This document shows positions 1-8,914 of a DNA stretch of 64,000 nucleotides, in pieces; the stretch's first letter is position 1; every line of letters starts with the position of its first letter. Position numbers and translations under genes: made by a program. Below the pieces are notes generated by a model. It saw only the letters and a program-made list of their open reading frames with translations, was not told the DNA's origin and made no database searches. The stretch is taken from contig JAHDEC010000003.1 of the NCBI GenBank assembly GCA_020629035.1, positions 124,001 through 188,000 on the forward strand, given 5' to 3'. Origin of the DNA: Saprospiraceae bacterium (GTDB taxonomy: Bacteria > Bacteroidota > Bacteroidia > Chitinophagales > Saprospiraceae).

Positions 1-100
1 ATTACGTTCTAGCTAATCTTAGCAAATCTATTACTAGATTTAGATCATTGGGTATACAGTAAAAATTGTAGAACAGTATTAGCATTTATAAGCTGAAGTT

Positions 101-778
101 ATGTTGAAGAAAATTGATAAAGCAGATAATGAGTCACCTATTAAAAAGGTCATCCAACAAATCAGAAAACTGATTGCGGATGGCGATTTGAAACCGGGTG
201 ACACGCTTCCTCCGGAAAGAAAATTGGCAGAAATGCTAGACGTTAGCAGGCAGGTGATACGTGATTCGATTAAGAAATTAGAATTCTATGGATTGGTCAA
301 AACACTTCCGCAGTCAGGTACTAAAATTCGAGGCAAAGGATTGATTGCTTTAGAAGGCTTAATCATTGATATTCTCGATTTTGAAGAAGCAGATTTCGAA
401 TCTATCATTGAATTTAGAAATTTATTAGAGATTAAATCTGCTGGGCTTGCCGCAGTAAAACGTACAGAAGCAGAGATAAAAGTAATGAAGAAAGCTCAGT
501 TAGCATATGAGCAAAAAATTCAGTTGGGTGAGTCTGGCGAAGAGGAGGATTTGAATTTTCACTTACAAATTGCGGAGATCAGTGGAAACTCGGTGTTAAA
601 ACTCATGATGCGCATCATAGCTCCAGACATACTTAAGCATTCAAATTGGCGAAAGCGAAATGAGCAAAAAAGCCAACAAGATGTGATTGCAGAGCATCAA
701 AAAATTATCAATCAAATAGTTGCAAAAAATCCTAAAGCATCCAAAAATGCGATGAGAAAACACTTGAGAGGTACATAA
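101..778 (+). CDS. FadR/GntR-family transcriptional regulator (FCD domain)
   Basis: Cytoplasmic DNA-binding repressor or activator of the GntR superfamily, 225 aa. Residues about 11-76 form the winged helix-turn-helix (motif PGDTLPPERKLAEML, then VSRQVIRDSIKKLE). Residues about 85-225 are an all-helical FCD ligand domain. Asp150, His154, His199 and His220 match the Asp/His metal site of this family, so a metal-assisted small organic acid or sugar-acid ligand is likely; that is inference. The gene starts at ATG and has no obvious metabolic partner inside the window: the next gene is a secreted nuclease, and its targets may lie to the left, outside the window. The C-terminus is slightly short but contains the last metal-binding His. 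Confidence 0.85.
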   Translation: MLKKIDKADNESPIKKVIQQIRKLIADGDLKPGDTLPPERKLAEMLDVSRQVIRDSIKKLEFYGLVKTLPQSGTKIRGKGLIALEGLIIDILDFEEADFESIIEFRNLLEIKSAGLAAVKRTEAEIKVMKKAQLAYEQKIQLGESGEEEDLNFHLQIAEISGNSVLKLMMRIIAPDILKHSNWRKRNEQKSQQDVIAEHQKIINQIVAKNPKASKNAMRKHLRGT

Positions 779-881
779 TTGCGAGCCGATCTTAAGTTAG
801 CATTAGGCTTAAAAACAGCCATCTTTTTAAGGATGGGTTCAGTAATCAGATATACAATCCTCATAAGTAATTTGGATGGCT

Positions 882-889
882 TACCTTTG
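882..889 (+). promoter_or_regulatory. Candidate -7 box TACCTTTG before the endonuclease gene
   Basis: TACCTTTG matches the Bacteroidota -7 consensus TAnnTTTG and lies 14 nt before the ATG at 904. No convincing TTG is seen about 20 nt upstream, so only the -7 half is supported. Confidence 0.4.
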
Positions 890-903
890 ACCAAAATCAG
901 CGA

Positions 904-2874
904 ATGAGATATTTACTAGCTTGCGGGATTGGTTTGATGATGAGTACGTTTGGACTAGGCCAAGTGCTTATTAATGAATTAGATTGTGATACGCCTGGGA
1001 TAGACGACATGGAGTTTTTGGAGCTTTTATCAGCATCACCTAATTTTTCACTTAATGGTTATGTGCTCGTTCTATTTAATGGTTCTGAAAATGGTAATAA
1101 TTCGAGTTATTTTACCATTGATTTAGATGGATATGTCACTGATTTAAACGGACTATTGCTTATAGGAAGTAATACGGTTAGTCCCACACCTCAAGTGTTA
1201 ATCCCTGAAAACACTATACAAAATGGAGCAGATGCAGCTGCGCTATACCTAGGAAATGATACCGATTTTCCGGACGAAACAGTAGCTACAATTGATAATT
1301 TGGTGGATGTTTTAATCTATGATACCACTGATGCGGATGATGAGGATATGCTAGCTATTTTTAGCGCGCATCCGAATTTTACCAACATTGAACAAATCAA
1401 TGAAGGAAGTGGTAACAATACGAATTCTATACAACGTAACGGTGATGGAAGTTATACCTCAAAAGTGCCAACACCAGGTCAATTAAATGATGGTGGTGGT
1501 GTAGATTTAAATGGCATTCAGATTTCCACAGAACAAACTCAATACGCGGAAGGGGAAGCTTTCGAGATTGTCTTTACCACTGAAGAAAACGTAGGAGAGA
1601 ATGTCAGTTTTAGCATTACGTTAAATGAAGCCTCCTTTACTAGCCAAGATTTTTCTGGGACAACATCTATAACGATTTTGAATGGTGAAAACACTGCAAG
1701 TGCTAGCATCGAATTAGTTGATGATATACTTGATGAAGGAGATGAAGTTGCCATTATTCGTTTTGTTGATTTGCCGGAATCATTGCTCGCCTTAAATAAT
1801 AATGTAGCTATACGAGTAGTTGATAATGATTTTAAAGTGGCAGATTTCGGAACACCAACAAACCCGAGCTTTGACAAAGTGGAAAGTACAGCGCCAGCAG
1901 GATATTATGATGCTCTCGATGCTAAGGCTGATGCGGCACTCAAACAAGCTTTGCAAGATATCATTGCTGATCCCGAAACGGTTCGAGCACAAACCTATGT
2001 GGAGGTGATTGAAATATTAAATGAAGCGGACCAAAACCCAGCAAATAGCAATCAAGTCTGGTTAGTTTACACTGAGGAAGGAAGGGCTAAGCTTGATTTT
2101 CAAACAAGCTCCGATAGCAATGGCAAATGGAATCGCGAACACACCTTTCCCAGATCATTAGCCGGCTATTCGAGTATCGAAGGAGATGATGTAAATGATG
2201 GCATAAATGTTTTTTGGCAAACATCGGCTGATTCCCTTCGTCATGGGAACTCAGATGTCCATGCATTGCGAGCTGCAGATGGTCCAGAAAACAGTGCTCG
2301 AGGCAATCAGCATTATGGAGAATATGTAGGTCCTGAGGGCACGCAAGGAAGCTTTAGAGGAGATGTTGCTAGAGGTGTTTTATATCTCGACATTAGATAC
2401 AATGGCTTGGAAATTGTGAACGGATTTCCTGATATGGACGGGCAACTAGGTGATTTAGAAACACTGCTGACATGGCACAGAAATGATCCTCCAGATGATT
2501 TTGAAATGAATCGCAACAATGTAATTTACAATTGGCAGCGAAACAGAAATCCGTTTATCGATCATCCAGATTTAGTAGAGCATATCTGGGGAAACAAGGT
2601 GGGCGAAAATTGGACTCAGCCAGTAGGAACAAACCCTACAAATCTGCCTGATATTAAAGTTTACCCTAACCCAAGTAATGGAAAGGTGAATATTAAAGGA
2701 CTAAATGATGGGGCCAGCTTAGATGTTTTTTCTTTAGAAGGGCATAAACTAACTAGTTATTCCATAGGCTCGGATTCTGCCATGGAGTTGGATCTTACTA
2801 GTGGTTTATATCTATTGAAAATTATGGACGAAGATAAAATGCAGGTGCATAAGTTGGTGGTGGATAGATTTTGA
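904..2874 (+). CDS. Secreted endonuclease I-family nuclease with N-terminal adhesion-type domains and T9SS sorting domain
   Basis: Predicted extracellular non-specific nuclease, 656 aa. A signal peptide (residues 1-19, ending FGLGQ) is followed by a lamin-tail-like beta domain (about 20-150, starting VLINELDCDTPG). A Calx-beta-like domain (about 200-300, with SFSITLNEASFTSQDFSG and DDILDEGDEVAIIRF) comes next, then the endonuclease I (EndA/NucM) domain (about 320-565). The catalytic core WNREHTFPRSL (His413) and the HGNSDVHAL motif are intact. The last 75 residues, starting at VYPNPSNGKV, are a type A T9SS sorting domain, so the protein should cross the outer membrane through T9SS. It converges on the next gene with only 4 nt between stops. 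Likely role: scavenging DNA as phosphate or nucleotide source. Confidence 0.85.
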   Translation: MRYLLACGIGLMMSTFGLGQVLINELDCDTPGIDDMEFLELLSASPNFSLNGYVLVLFNGSENGNNSSYFTIDLDGYVTDLNGLLLIGSNTVSPTPQVLIPENTIQNGADAAALYLGNDTDFPDETVATIDNLVDVLIYDTTDADDEDMLAIFSAHPNFTNIEQINEGSGNNTNSIQRNGDGSYTSKVPTPGQLNDGGGVDLNGIQISTEQTQYAEGEAFEIVFTTEENVGENVSFSITLNEASFTSQDFSGTTSITILNGENTASASIELVDDILDEGDEVAIIRFVDLPESLLALNNNVAIRVVDNDFKVADFGTPTNPSFDKVESTAPAGYYDALDAKADAALKQALQDIIADPETVRAQTYVEVIEILNEADQNPANSNQVWLVYTEEGRAKLDFQTSSDSNGKWNREHTFPRSLAGYSSIEGDDVNDGINVFWQTSADSLRHGNSDVHALRAADGPENSARGNQHYGEYVGPEGTQGSFRGDVARGVLYLDIRYNGLEIVNGFPDMDGQLGDLETLLTWHRNDPPDDFEMNRNNVIYNWQRNRNPFIDHPDLVEHIWGNKVGENWTQPVGTNPTNLPDIKVYPNPSNGKVNIKGLNDGASLDVFSLEGHKLTSYSIGSDSAMELDLTSGLYLLKIMDEDKMQVHKLVVDRF

Positions 2875-2878
2875 AACA

Positions 2879-3328
2879 TCATTGCCTTGCAAACTTAAAT
2901 TCATAACGAACTAATACAAGCACAACCATTATTTCTACAACAAAATACAAAAGCCCAAGACCAGTCAATTGTGGGAAGTAGTAAATAATTAGAATACTTG
3001 TAACTACGCAGAATAATAAGTTAGCAATAGCAATCCCTCGCAGCAGTAATGCTTTCTTTTGTCCACCAAAAAAAGCAGAAGAAAAAGAATAAATCGCAAA
3101 AAGTAAAGCTACAAAGCCCAGTACCCGTAAAATGGAAGCAGGCATACCAAACGATTTCTCATAAGCTACAAGGACTAAACCATGCATAACTGCGGATAAA
3201 ACAGCGCCAGCTCCATCAAGTAATAATATGGATTTTAGTTTTCCAGCATTTGTCATAGAGTGAGGGTCGTAGGGTTTAAATTGGTCATACAATAGTAAGA
3301 TAGTATAGCTTTCAGATATTAACCACAT
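2879..3328 (-). CDS. Small integral membrane protein, function unknown
   Basis: 149 aa with four predicted transmembrane helices (about 32-52, 62-85, 95-115 and 120-142) and a basic C-terminal tail. ATG codons exist at 3328 and at 3256 (residue 25, MTNAGKLKSILL). The second gives a cleaner four-helix protein and may be the true start. I do not recognise a named family. The gene converges on the nuclease gene with a 4-nt gap and is otherwise isolated. Confidence 0.6.
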   Translation of the reverse strand: MWLISESYTILLLYDQFKPYDPHSMTNAGKLKSILLLDGAGAVLSAVMHGLVLVAYEKSFGMPASILRVLGFVALLFAIYSFSSAFFGGQKKALLLRGIAIANLLFCVVTSILIIYYFPQLTGLGLLYFVVEIMVVLVLVRYEFKFARQ

Positions 3329-3420
3329 TTTGGAACTAAATGAGCTAATTTATTGCTATCAATTAGTAATCTATTCTGAATCAAACATGCTATTGATTCT
3401 TAAAAAAAGAAAAAAATTCG

Positions 3421-4020
3421 ATGACAAATTTAATGAATGAGGTGGGTAGACATCTGACTGACGATGTAATTATCCAATTAACGAGACAAATAGGAGCGCA
3501 AGATCCTAATAAAGTAAAAGCCGCTTCACAAGTGATAAGCGAATTACTAATAAATGCTATGGGTAATAGTGCATCCCACCAAGAAAGAGGTGGAGGACTT
3601 TTCGGTGCCATACAAAAGGATCATGATGGTGGAATCTTAGGAGATTTATTAGGTGTATTTACAGGACAAAAACAAGTAAATAATCCTAAAACTATGAATG
3701 GTGAAGGAATCATTAATCACCTCTTAGGCAAGAGACAATTAGAAGCTGCTCAGGTGGTAGGTCAACACACAGGCCTTAATATATTCAAGTCAGGTGTTTT
3801 GATGCAATTATTAGCTCCTGTGATCATGGGTGTTGTTGGCCAGCAGCAGCGTTCGAATGGTTTAGATCTTGGAGGTATTGCTAAGGTTCTTCTAGGTGGA
3901 GGACAACAACAACAAAGAGGTAATGGAGGAAATATATTTGGTAAATTATTAGATATGGATGGTGACGGAAGTATGATGGATGATTTATTAAATATCGGAA
4001 TGAAAATTCTTAAAAACTAG
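3421..4020 (+). CDS. DUF937-family protein
   Basis: 199 aa, cytoplasmic as no signal peptide is seen. The sequence has the Gly-rich, repeated helical pattern of DUF937 (YidB-like) proteins: an N-terminal helical segment (DDVIIQLTRQIGAQDPNKVK), then GGGLFGAI and GGILGDLLGVFTG, then INHLLGKRQ and a second half MGVVGQQQRSNGL. The C-terminus carries an acidic DMDGDGSMMDDLL stretch that looks like a degenerate Ca-binding loop. The role of this family is not established. It is followed by a strong hairpin terminator. Confidence 0.7.
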   Translation: MTNLMNEVGRHLTDDVIIQLTRQIGAQDPNKVKAASQVISELLINAMGNSASHQERGGGLFGAIQKDHDGGILGDLLGVFTGQKQVNNPKTMNGEGIINHLLGKRQLEAAQVVGQHTGLNIFKSGVLMQLLAPVIMGVVGQQQRSNGLDLGGIAKVLLGGGQQQQRGNGGNIFGKLLDMDGDGSMMDDLLNIGMKILKN

Positions 4021-4058
4021 CTGAGGTAAAGGTTTAAGCAGCCATTTGGCTGCAGTAA

Positions 4059-4089
4059 AAGGTGTGGACAATTATCCACACCTTTTTTT
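4059..4089. terminator. Bidirectional intrinsic terminator
   Basis: Perfect 10-bp stem, AAGGTGTGGA (4059-4068) pairing with TCCACACCTT (4075-4084), with a 6-nt loop and a T run to 4089. It separates convergent genes. A second small hairpin, GCAGCC-N4-GGCTGC, lies just upstream at 4038-4053. Confidence 0.85.
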
Positions 4090-4105
4090 GTGCTAGACTC
4101 ATTGA

Positions 4106-5317
4106 TTAGGTATTCGTTTTAACATCATCCCATGCTTGATTTTGGTAGTTTGTTAGCCAGTTAAGTGCATAGTGGCGTTCGTAAACAACACTAGGATTAA
4201 TATTCCCTCCTACTATTTCCCCTTTTATTCGAGCATCTACACAAGCCCAATTCATTCGGTATGTTTTATCTAGCTCTTCTAATATTTCATCATTAGTTTT
4301 TAGTTGACAAGTTTCGTAAAAAGCTTCAATACTCGGCTTTATTATGGCAGAAACTACGGCGGGGACATCACAAATTTCACTAGGATATTTTAAATCAGGC
4401 AAAACATTTAATGCCCACAATAAGGTGTATAAACTTTCATAACGCCAAGTGGCATACGTTTTTTCTTGATCGTTCAATATCGAATTTTGCAAGATGGATT
4501 GTTCTTTAGCTGTGAAGGCTGTTATATTTTTTTCAGCGATGGGTCGCTTGACATCTTCACTAGATACTCCTTCTCCGCGTAGAGCAATAATCATTAATGC
4601 ATAGGCTCTTTCTATTACTTCCTTTTTAGTTCTCAATTGAGTATTAGCGCTTAAGGGCAGACACGGTAGGTTTTTATTTAGTTTGATTTGTTTGTTTTCT
4701 AGGAATGACTCAGAACTAGATTTTCGATCTAATTGTTCTTGCGTATAATCAGATGCAGGCCCATCATGATACTTCGCATCTACTTTTACATTAATATCTG
4801 CGACCTTACTATTTCCACGATCATCAAGAATAAGCTTCAGTGATTCATCCAAAAAATGTTGCCCTGCTGACCGATTAAAAAAGGAGCTAGACGGAGCAAA
4901 AGTAAAGGCCTCAAGTTCTTTAACTATTTGTTGTAAAATGCCTCCAAATTCGGGAGTGATAGCTGGTTCGGCCATGAATGGCATTTCGGTGTTCGCCGCC
5001 ATAACTTTTATGATAAATTTATTTTGTACACTTGGGTTTTGAGCGGGTATGTTTTGGATAAAACCTACCATACCTGCTAAGTTTTGTGTTAGACCACATT
5101 CTATTTGATCCAGTTTATAAGATGGATTTGCTCGCTCGCGGTAATTTATCGTCAATGTTTTTTTCTTTCCGAATAAACCACCTTTTAGGACAGCAACTAA
5201 AGACTTTTGTTTCCCACCATCTTTATGTTCAATGCTGGCTTTGGGCAGCTGTTGTTTGACGATTTCTATAACTCTTTCAAAGTTTATTTGGTGGCTGTAA
5301 ATGGTGCAGTTTTCCAT
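4106..5317 (-). CDS. DUF4272-domain protein
   Basis: 403 aa, no signal peptide. The C-terminal half (about 225-403) matches DUF4272: an opening KKEVIERAYALMIIALRG, the aromatic core TWRYESLYTLLWALNVLP, a TYRMNWACVDAR segment, and the ending VVYERHYALNWL ... AWDDV. The N-terminal half (about 1-220) is a separate domain, rich in beta and mixed segments, that I cannot name. DUF4272 proteins are often found with immunity or toxin-associated loci, but nothing beside this gene suggests a toxin, so function is left open. Confidence 0.7.
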   Translation of the reverse strand: MENCTIYSHQINFERVIEIVKQQLPKASIEHKDGGKQKSLVAVLKGGLFGKKKTLTINYRERANPSYKLDQIECGLTQNLAGMVGFIQNIPAQNPSVQNKFIIKVMAANTEMPFMAEPAITPEFGGILQQIVKELEAFTFAPSSSFFNRSAGQHFLDESLKLILDDRGNSKVADINVKVDAKYHDGPASDYTQEQLDRKSSSESFLENKQIKLNKNLPCLPLSANTQLRTKKEVIERAYALMIIALRGEGVSSEDVKRPIAEKNITAFTAKEQSILQNSILNDQEKTYATWRYESLYTLLWALNVLPDLKYPSEICDVPAVVSAIIKPSIEAFYETCQLKTNDEILEELDKTYRMNWACVDARIKGEIVGGNINPSVVYERHYALNWLTNYQNQAWDDVKTNT

Positions 5318-5456
5318 ATTTATAATTTTTTGATTCCATCTGAAAGCTATGATTGAACATTCCTCCAGCTAAAAGATAAAAATTTAAATCTAAAGCCTAA
5401 AAAAGAAAGGGTATTATGGTTTGACTAATACGAAGAAGAAAAAGCAATTGGGTCAT

Positions 5457-6092
5457 CTATCTAACAAACTCTTCAACATGCTCCCTTATATACCTTATTT
5501 GGATACTATCGAGATCTATTGTTTTATCCAACTCGTAAAAGAGTTCATCATATTTGTTTAGTGGATTATTGCTATTTGATTTGCTAAATGTTTCAGCTGA
5601 ATTTGTCGGACTAATTTCCCCTTTTTTCTGCATTTCCAAATGGGTTGAATTGGCTTTTTTTACTAGCTGAGCATAACTCTGTGCTTGGATTAAGTTAAGC
5701 CCTTCTTCAGCCATTTTTGCAAATTTTCCACTTGGGTTGGAATAGAATTGATTAAATCCTCCATTATAAAGTTCTGCTCTCAACCACCAAATGGAAAAAA
5801 TGGCTTGTTGTCCTGGTGTTAGTGATTTTATTTTTGCTAAGCTATAGGCTTCCCCATCTTCAAAATTAGTTTCTATATTATCAAAAACAGCTTGAATCAG
5901 GTCGCTGTCCGGTGTTTTTTTAATAATTATAGGGGTGAGTACATTATGGATAGTTCTTTCTTCAAATTCCTGAATTGACTCCTCAAGTATTTTTTTAAAT
6001 TCTTGACTTCTATCCGATTCTGTCTTCAATTTACAAGCTTGAACAACAAGCAGCGCTAGTAGTAAAGAACAGATAAAGCCTTGTTTTTTCAT
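5457..6092 (-). CDS. DUF4375-domain lipoprotein
   Basis: 211 aa. The N-terminus is a lipoprotein signal (lipobox LVVQAC, Cys20), so it is likely periplasmic and membrane-anchored. Residues about 70-200 resemble DUF4375, with the family's hallmark ELYNGGFNQFYSNPSG and an upstream QQAIFSIWWLRA helix. Function of the family is unknown. It lies upstream of DUF4272 on the same strand but 139 nt away, so co-transcription is possible, not shown. Confidence 0.7.
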   Translation of the reverse strand: MKKQGFICSLLLALLVVQACKLKTESDRSQEFKKILEESIQEFEERTIHNVLTPIIIKKTPDSDLIQAVFDNIETNFEDGEAYSLAKIKSLTPGQQAIFSIWWLRAELYNGGFNQFYSNPSGKFAKMAEEGLNLIQAQSYAQLVKKANSTHLEMQKKGEISPTNSAETFSKSNSNNPLNKYDELFYELDKTIDLDSIQIRYIREHVEEFVR

Positions 6093-6165
6093 AAGTTGTA
6101 ATTAACGAATAGTAATATGTCGTAATTCTCAGTTGGACGAATAGATAGTAATAACTTTGTGAGCG

Positions 6166-6227
6166 CTAAAATCTAAAATCTAAAATCTAAAATCTAAAAT
6201 CTAACATCTAACATCTAACATCTAAAT
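6166..6227. repeat. Tandem 7-bp repeat, five CTAAAAT then three CTAACAT
   Basis: Eight and a fraction consecutive heptamers fill the space right up to the stop codon of the persulfide enzyme gene. Units 1-5 read CTAAAAT and units 6-8 read CTAACAT, ending in a partial CTAAAT. The clean switch of variant shows recent slippage-type expansion. It is not a CRISPR, since there are no spacers. Confidence 0.9.
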
Positions 6228-6228
6228 A

Positions 6229-7653
6229 CTATCCAGCCCCACAAGCCGCTTCAGCTTCACAAACTTCTACACCCGATGCCTTAAAATCATCATAAAGACC
6301 TACAATATTTACGATGTTTGTGTTACCATTTTTCATCAATAAAGAGGAAGCTACCGTAGAACGGTAACCACTTCTGCAATGTAAATATGTTTTTTGACTA
6401 TCATCGAAATCAGCTATCCACTGATGGATAAAATCTAAGGGTTTATTTACTGAAGCCGTAATGTGCGAACTTTCAAATTCGCCTGGTTTTCGGATATCTA
6501 CAACAGGAACCGCTGGATTAGCTTTATAGAAGTCTGAAAAAGAAGTTATATCTAATGTTTCAATTTTATGAGTAGGTTTCCCGGCATTGGCCCACACCTC
6601 AAATCCTCCTTCTAAATAACCTACAGTGTTATCGTAGCCAACTCTAGCTAATCGTCTCACGGTCTCTTCTTCTCTTCCCACTGGTGCAATGACGACTATT
6701 TTTTGGTTTAAATCTTCTATGAGTGCCCCAACCCAAGGCGCGAAGCTGCCGTCTAAACCCACAAACATGGCACCCGGAATAAATCCTTTGGCAAAGTCCA
6801 ATTTGTCTCTTACATCTAAGAGTAATATATCTTCTTGATTCTGATAAGCCGTAATTTCTTCGATCGATAGAGCACGTAAACCAGTTTCCATCACTTGATC
6901 GATAGCACCATATCCTTGCTTATTAAGCTTGGCATTTTTTGAAAAGTATTGTGGGGGAGCCATTAAACCATCCGTTAGTTCTTTGATGAACTCTTCTTTG
7001 GTCATATCTGCTCTCAAAGCATAATTGGTCTTTTTCTGATTACCTAGTGTGTCGAAGGTTTCGCTGCTCATGTTTTTACCGCATGCTGATCCTGCACCAT
7101 GGGCAGGATAAACGATTACATGATCTGGTAAAGGCATAATCTTGTTGCGAAGACTATCAAACATCCAACCGGCTAAATCTTCCTTAGTTAGATTGGTGGC
7201 TTTTTGGGCTAAGTCTGGTCTTCCTACATCACCGATAAATAGCGTGTCTCCCGTAAAAATAGATACTTCTTTTCCTGCTTCATCGAGCAATAAAAAAGTA
7301 GAACTTTCGGGTGTATGACCGGGAGTATGCAAAACCTTAATAGACAATTTACCAAAAGTAAAAACTTCGCCATCTTTTGCGCTAATTTTCTCAAAAGCTG
7401 TTTCAGCATTGGGTCCATACACGATTGATGCTCCAGTTTGTTTAGCTAGATCAAGATGACCAGAAACAAAATCTGCATGAAAATGGGTTTCGAAAATGTA
7501 TTTGATTTTTACCCCTCTTTCTGCTGCACGATTCAAATATGGGAAGGTTTCTCGTAAAGGGTCGATAACAATAGCCTCACCATCTGATTCTATAAAATAT
7601 GAACCCTGAGCTAAGCAATTTGTATATATCTGTTCTATTTGTTTGTCTATCAT
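6229..7653 (-). CDS. CstB-type persulfide dioxygenase/sulfurtransferase (MBL fold + two rhodanese domains)
   Basis: 474 aa, cytoplasmic. Residues about 1-245 are an ETHE1-like metallo-beta-lactamase domain: iron ligands in THFHADFVSGH, HTPGHT, GDTLF and YPAHG. A first rhodanese-homology domain (about 265-360) has APVGREEE where the active Cys loop should be, so it is probably inactive. The second (about 375-465) has the active loop HCRSGYRS with its Cys. This order matches CstB, which oxidises persulfides to sulfite/thiosulfate. The C-terminus ends in a short Cys-containing tail, CEAEAACGAG. The ATG at 7653 is preferred over an upstream in-frame TTG at 7677. It is divergent from the YeeE/YedE pair, suggesting a shared sulfur-handling role. 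Confidence 0.85.
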   Translation of the reverse strand: MIDKQIEQIYTNCLAQGSYFIESDGEAIVIDPLRETFPYLNRAAERGVKIKYIFETHFHADFVSGHLDLAKQTGASIVYGPNAETAFEKISAKDGEVFTFGKLSIKVLHTPGHTPESSTFLLLDEAGKEVSIFTGDTLFIGDVGRPDLAQKATNLTKEDLAGWMFDSLRNKIMPLPDHVIVYPAHGAGSACGKNMSSETFDTLGNQKKTNYALRADMTKEEFIKELTDGLMAPPQYFSKNAKLNKQGYGAIDQVMETGLRALSIEEITAYQNQEDILLLDVRDKLDFAKGFIPGAMFVGLDGSFAPWVGALIEDLNQKIVVIAPVGREEETVRRLARVGYDNTVGYLEGGFEVWANAGKPTHKIETLDITSFSDFYKANPAVPVVDIRKPGEFESSHITASVNKPLDFIHQWIADFDDSQKTYLHCRSGYRSTVASSLLMKNGNTNIVNIVGLYDDFKASGVEVCEAEAACGAG

Positions 7654-7674
7654 TCTTAAAGGTAAATGTTGCTG

Positions 7675-7682
7675 CAAAATTA
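7675..7682 (-). promoter_or_regulatory. Candidate -7 box TAATTTTG for the CstB-like gene
   Basis: Read on the minus strand, TAATTTTG fits TAnnTTTG and lies 21 nt before the ATG at 7653. The -33 element is not clear. Confidence 0.3.
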
Positions 7683-7838
7683 ATGAATTAACTAAAACCG
7701 CCGAAAATCAAGTGATTTGCTTCTTAAGTCTTGCCTTTAAACATGGTTTTTTAGGTTTTAGTTTAGCTTGAATTAAGATGAATCTTGGTTCTATTTATTT
7801 AATTCTGGGTTAATTTTTTTCCATCTGAGTAGATATTT

Positions 7839-7846
7839 TACCTTTG
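7839..7846 (+). promoter_or_regulatory. Candidate -7 box TACCTTTG for the YeeE/YedE pair
   Basis: A perfect TAnnTTTG box 27 nt before the ATG at 7874, in the 220-nt divergent intergenic region shared with the CstB-like gene. An upstream TTG at the right distance is missing; a T tract occupies the place. Confidence 0.45.
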
Positions 7847-7873
7847 TGCTTTGGAAATCTTTCCAGAACCTAA

Positions 7874-8455
7874 ATGAGTAATGTGCAAACTATCGTAGAA
7901 ATATTGCAAAAACCTTGGCATTGGTCTTTGGCGGGTGTAATGATTGCGCTTATCTTATTCTTATTAACTTATTTAGGTCGAAGTTTCGGAGTTTCTGCGT
8001 CTTTCAAAACGATTTGCAATGCTTTTGGTTTGGGTAAAAAGTACGAATACTTTGATTTTGATATCAAAAACGATTTTTGGCAAATTGCATTTTTGTTAGG
8101 GGTTTTGCTTGGTGGCTTAATCAGTGTGACCATTTTATACAATCCAGAGCCAGCTAAAATTTCCCAAGCTACCATCGATCATTTAGCTACGGATTTTGGT
8201 TGGAATTACCCTCAGGGTGATGGATATTTACCTGTCGATGTCTTTAATATATATAATTGGAAAGCCATAGTTATTGCACTAGTGGGCGGCGCTTTTGTAG
8301 GTTTTGGAGCTAGATATGGAAACGGATGTACTTCAGGACATGCCATTACTGGTTTATCTCATATGAGGTTGCCTTCATTAATAACTGTTATTGGATTTTT
8401 TATTGGTGGATTAATCATGACATGGTTGATCATGCCTTTTATTTTTGGAAACTAA
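7874..8455 (+). CDS. YeeE/YedE-family sulfur-compound transporter, N-terminal half
   Basis: 193-aa inner-membrane protein with about five hydrophobic helices. The conserved GARYGNGCTSGHAITGL motif near residues 137-153 carries the Cys that TsuA/YeeE-type channels use to pass thiosulfate or sulfur intermediates. Full-length YeeE proteins are about twice as long. Here the second half is the next gene, so the two likely pair as a split transporter. The start is ATG. Its position beside a persulfide dioxygenase homologue supports sulfur-compound transport; the direction and substrate are inferred. Confidence 0.8.
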   Translation: MSNVQTIVEILQKPWHWSLAGVMIALILFLLTYLGRSFGVSASFKTICNAFGLGKKYEYFDFDIKNDFWQIAFLLGVLLGGLISVTILYNPEPAKISQATIDHLATDFGWNYPQGDGYLPVDVFNIYNWKAIVIALVGGAFVGFGARYGNGCTSGHAITGLSHMRLPSLITVIGFFIGGLIMTWLIMPFIFGN

Positions 8456-8459
8456 GGAT

Positions 8460-8882
8460 ATGAAATTTAAAAGACTTGTAAGCTTTTTTCTTACCGGGAT
8501 TTTATTCGGTATTATCATGAGTAAATCTGAAGCCATTTCTTGGTTTAGAATTCATGAGATGTTTCGTTTCGAAAGTTTCCATATGTATGGTATAATAGGA
8601 GTCGCAGTTTTGTTAGGGGTTATTACCTTAAAAGTTTGGAAATTAATGGGTTTTCGTACCAAGGATGGTGATGAGGTAAGAAACTACGTGATGCCCTTAA
8701 GTCCCAAAAGACACTTACTTGCAGGTACTATTTTTGGTTTAGGATGGGCCTTAATCGGTGCTTGTCCAGGTCCTATTTATGTTTTGTTAGGTCAAGGCTT
8801 TTTGATCTTTATTTTTGTGCTTATCGGGGCTGTTGCTGGGACTTGGATTTATGCAGCAATAAAGCATAAATTACCGCATTAG
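8460..8882 (+). CDS. YeeE/YedE-family (DUF6691-like) transporter, C-terminal half
   Basis: 140-aa membrane protein with about four helices. The Cys motif GLGWALIGACPGPIYVLLGQG near residues 93-113 corresponds to the second-half Cys site of YeeE/YedE proteins. The ATG at 8460, 4 nt after the upstream stop, is preferred to an in-frame TTG at 8445 that would overlap it. The tight spacing indicates translational coupling with the first half. Confidence 0.8.
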   Translation: MKFKRLVSFFLTGILFGIIMSKSEAISWFRIHEMFRFESFHMYGIIGVAVLLGVITLKVWKLMGFRTKDGDEVRNYVMPLSPKRHLLAGTIFGLGWALIGACPGPIYVLLGQGFLIFIFVLIGAVAGTWIYAAIKHKLPH

Positions 8883-8914
8883 GGATTGTTTTTTGCACAT
8901 CCTTGAATATTAAA

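Noticed and set aside
712-894. 60-aa minus-strand frame at the end of the FadR-type gene
   Set aside because: Overlaps the C-terminus of the regulator, has no family resemblance and no promoter.
4106-6092. DUF4272 and DUF4375 genes as a toxin-immunity pair
   Set aside because: No toxin domain, no secretion signal for a toxin, and a 139-nt gap between the genes; context does not support it.
6166-6227. Short direct repeats as a possible CRISPR
   Set aside because: Seven-bp units are contiguous with no spacers; no cas genes nearby.
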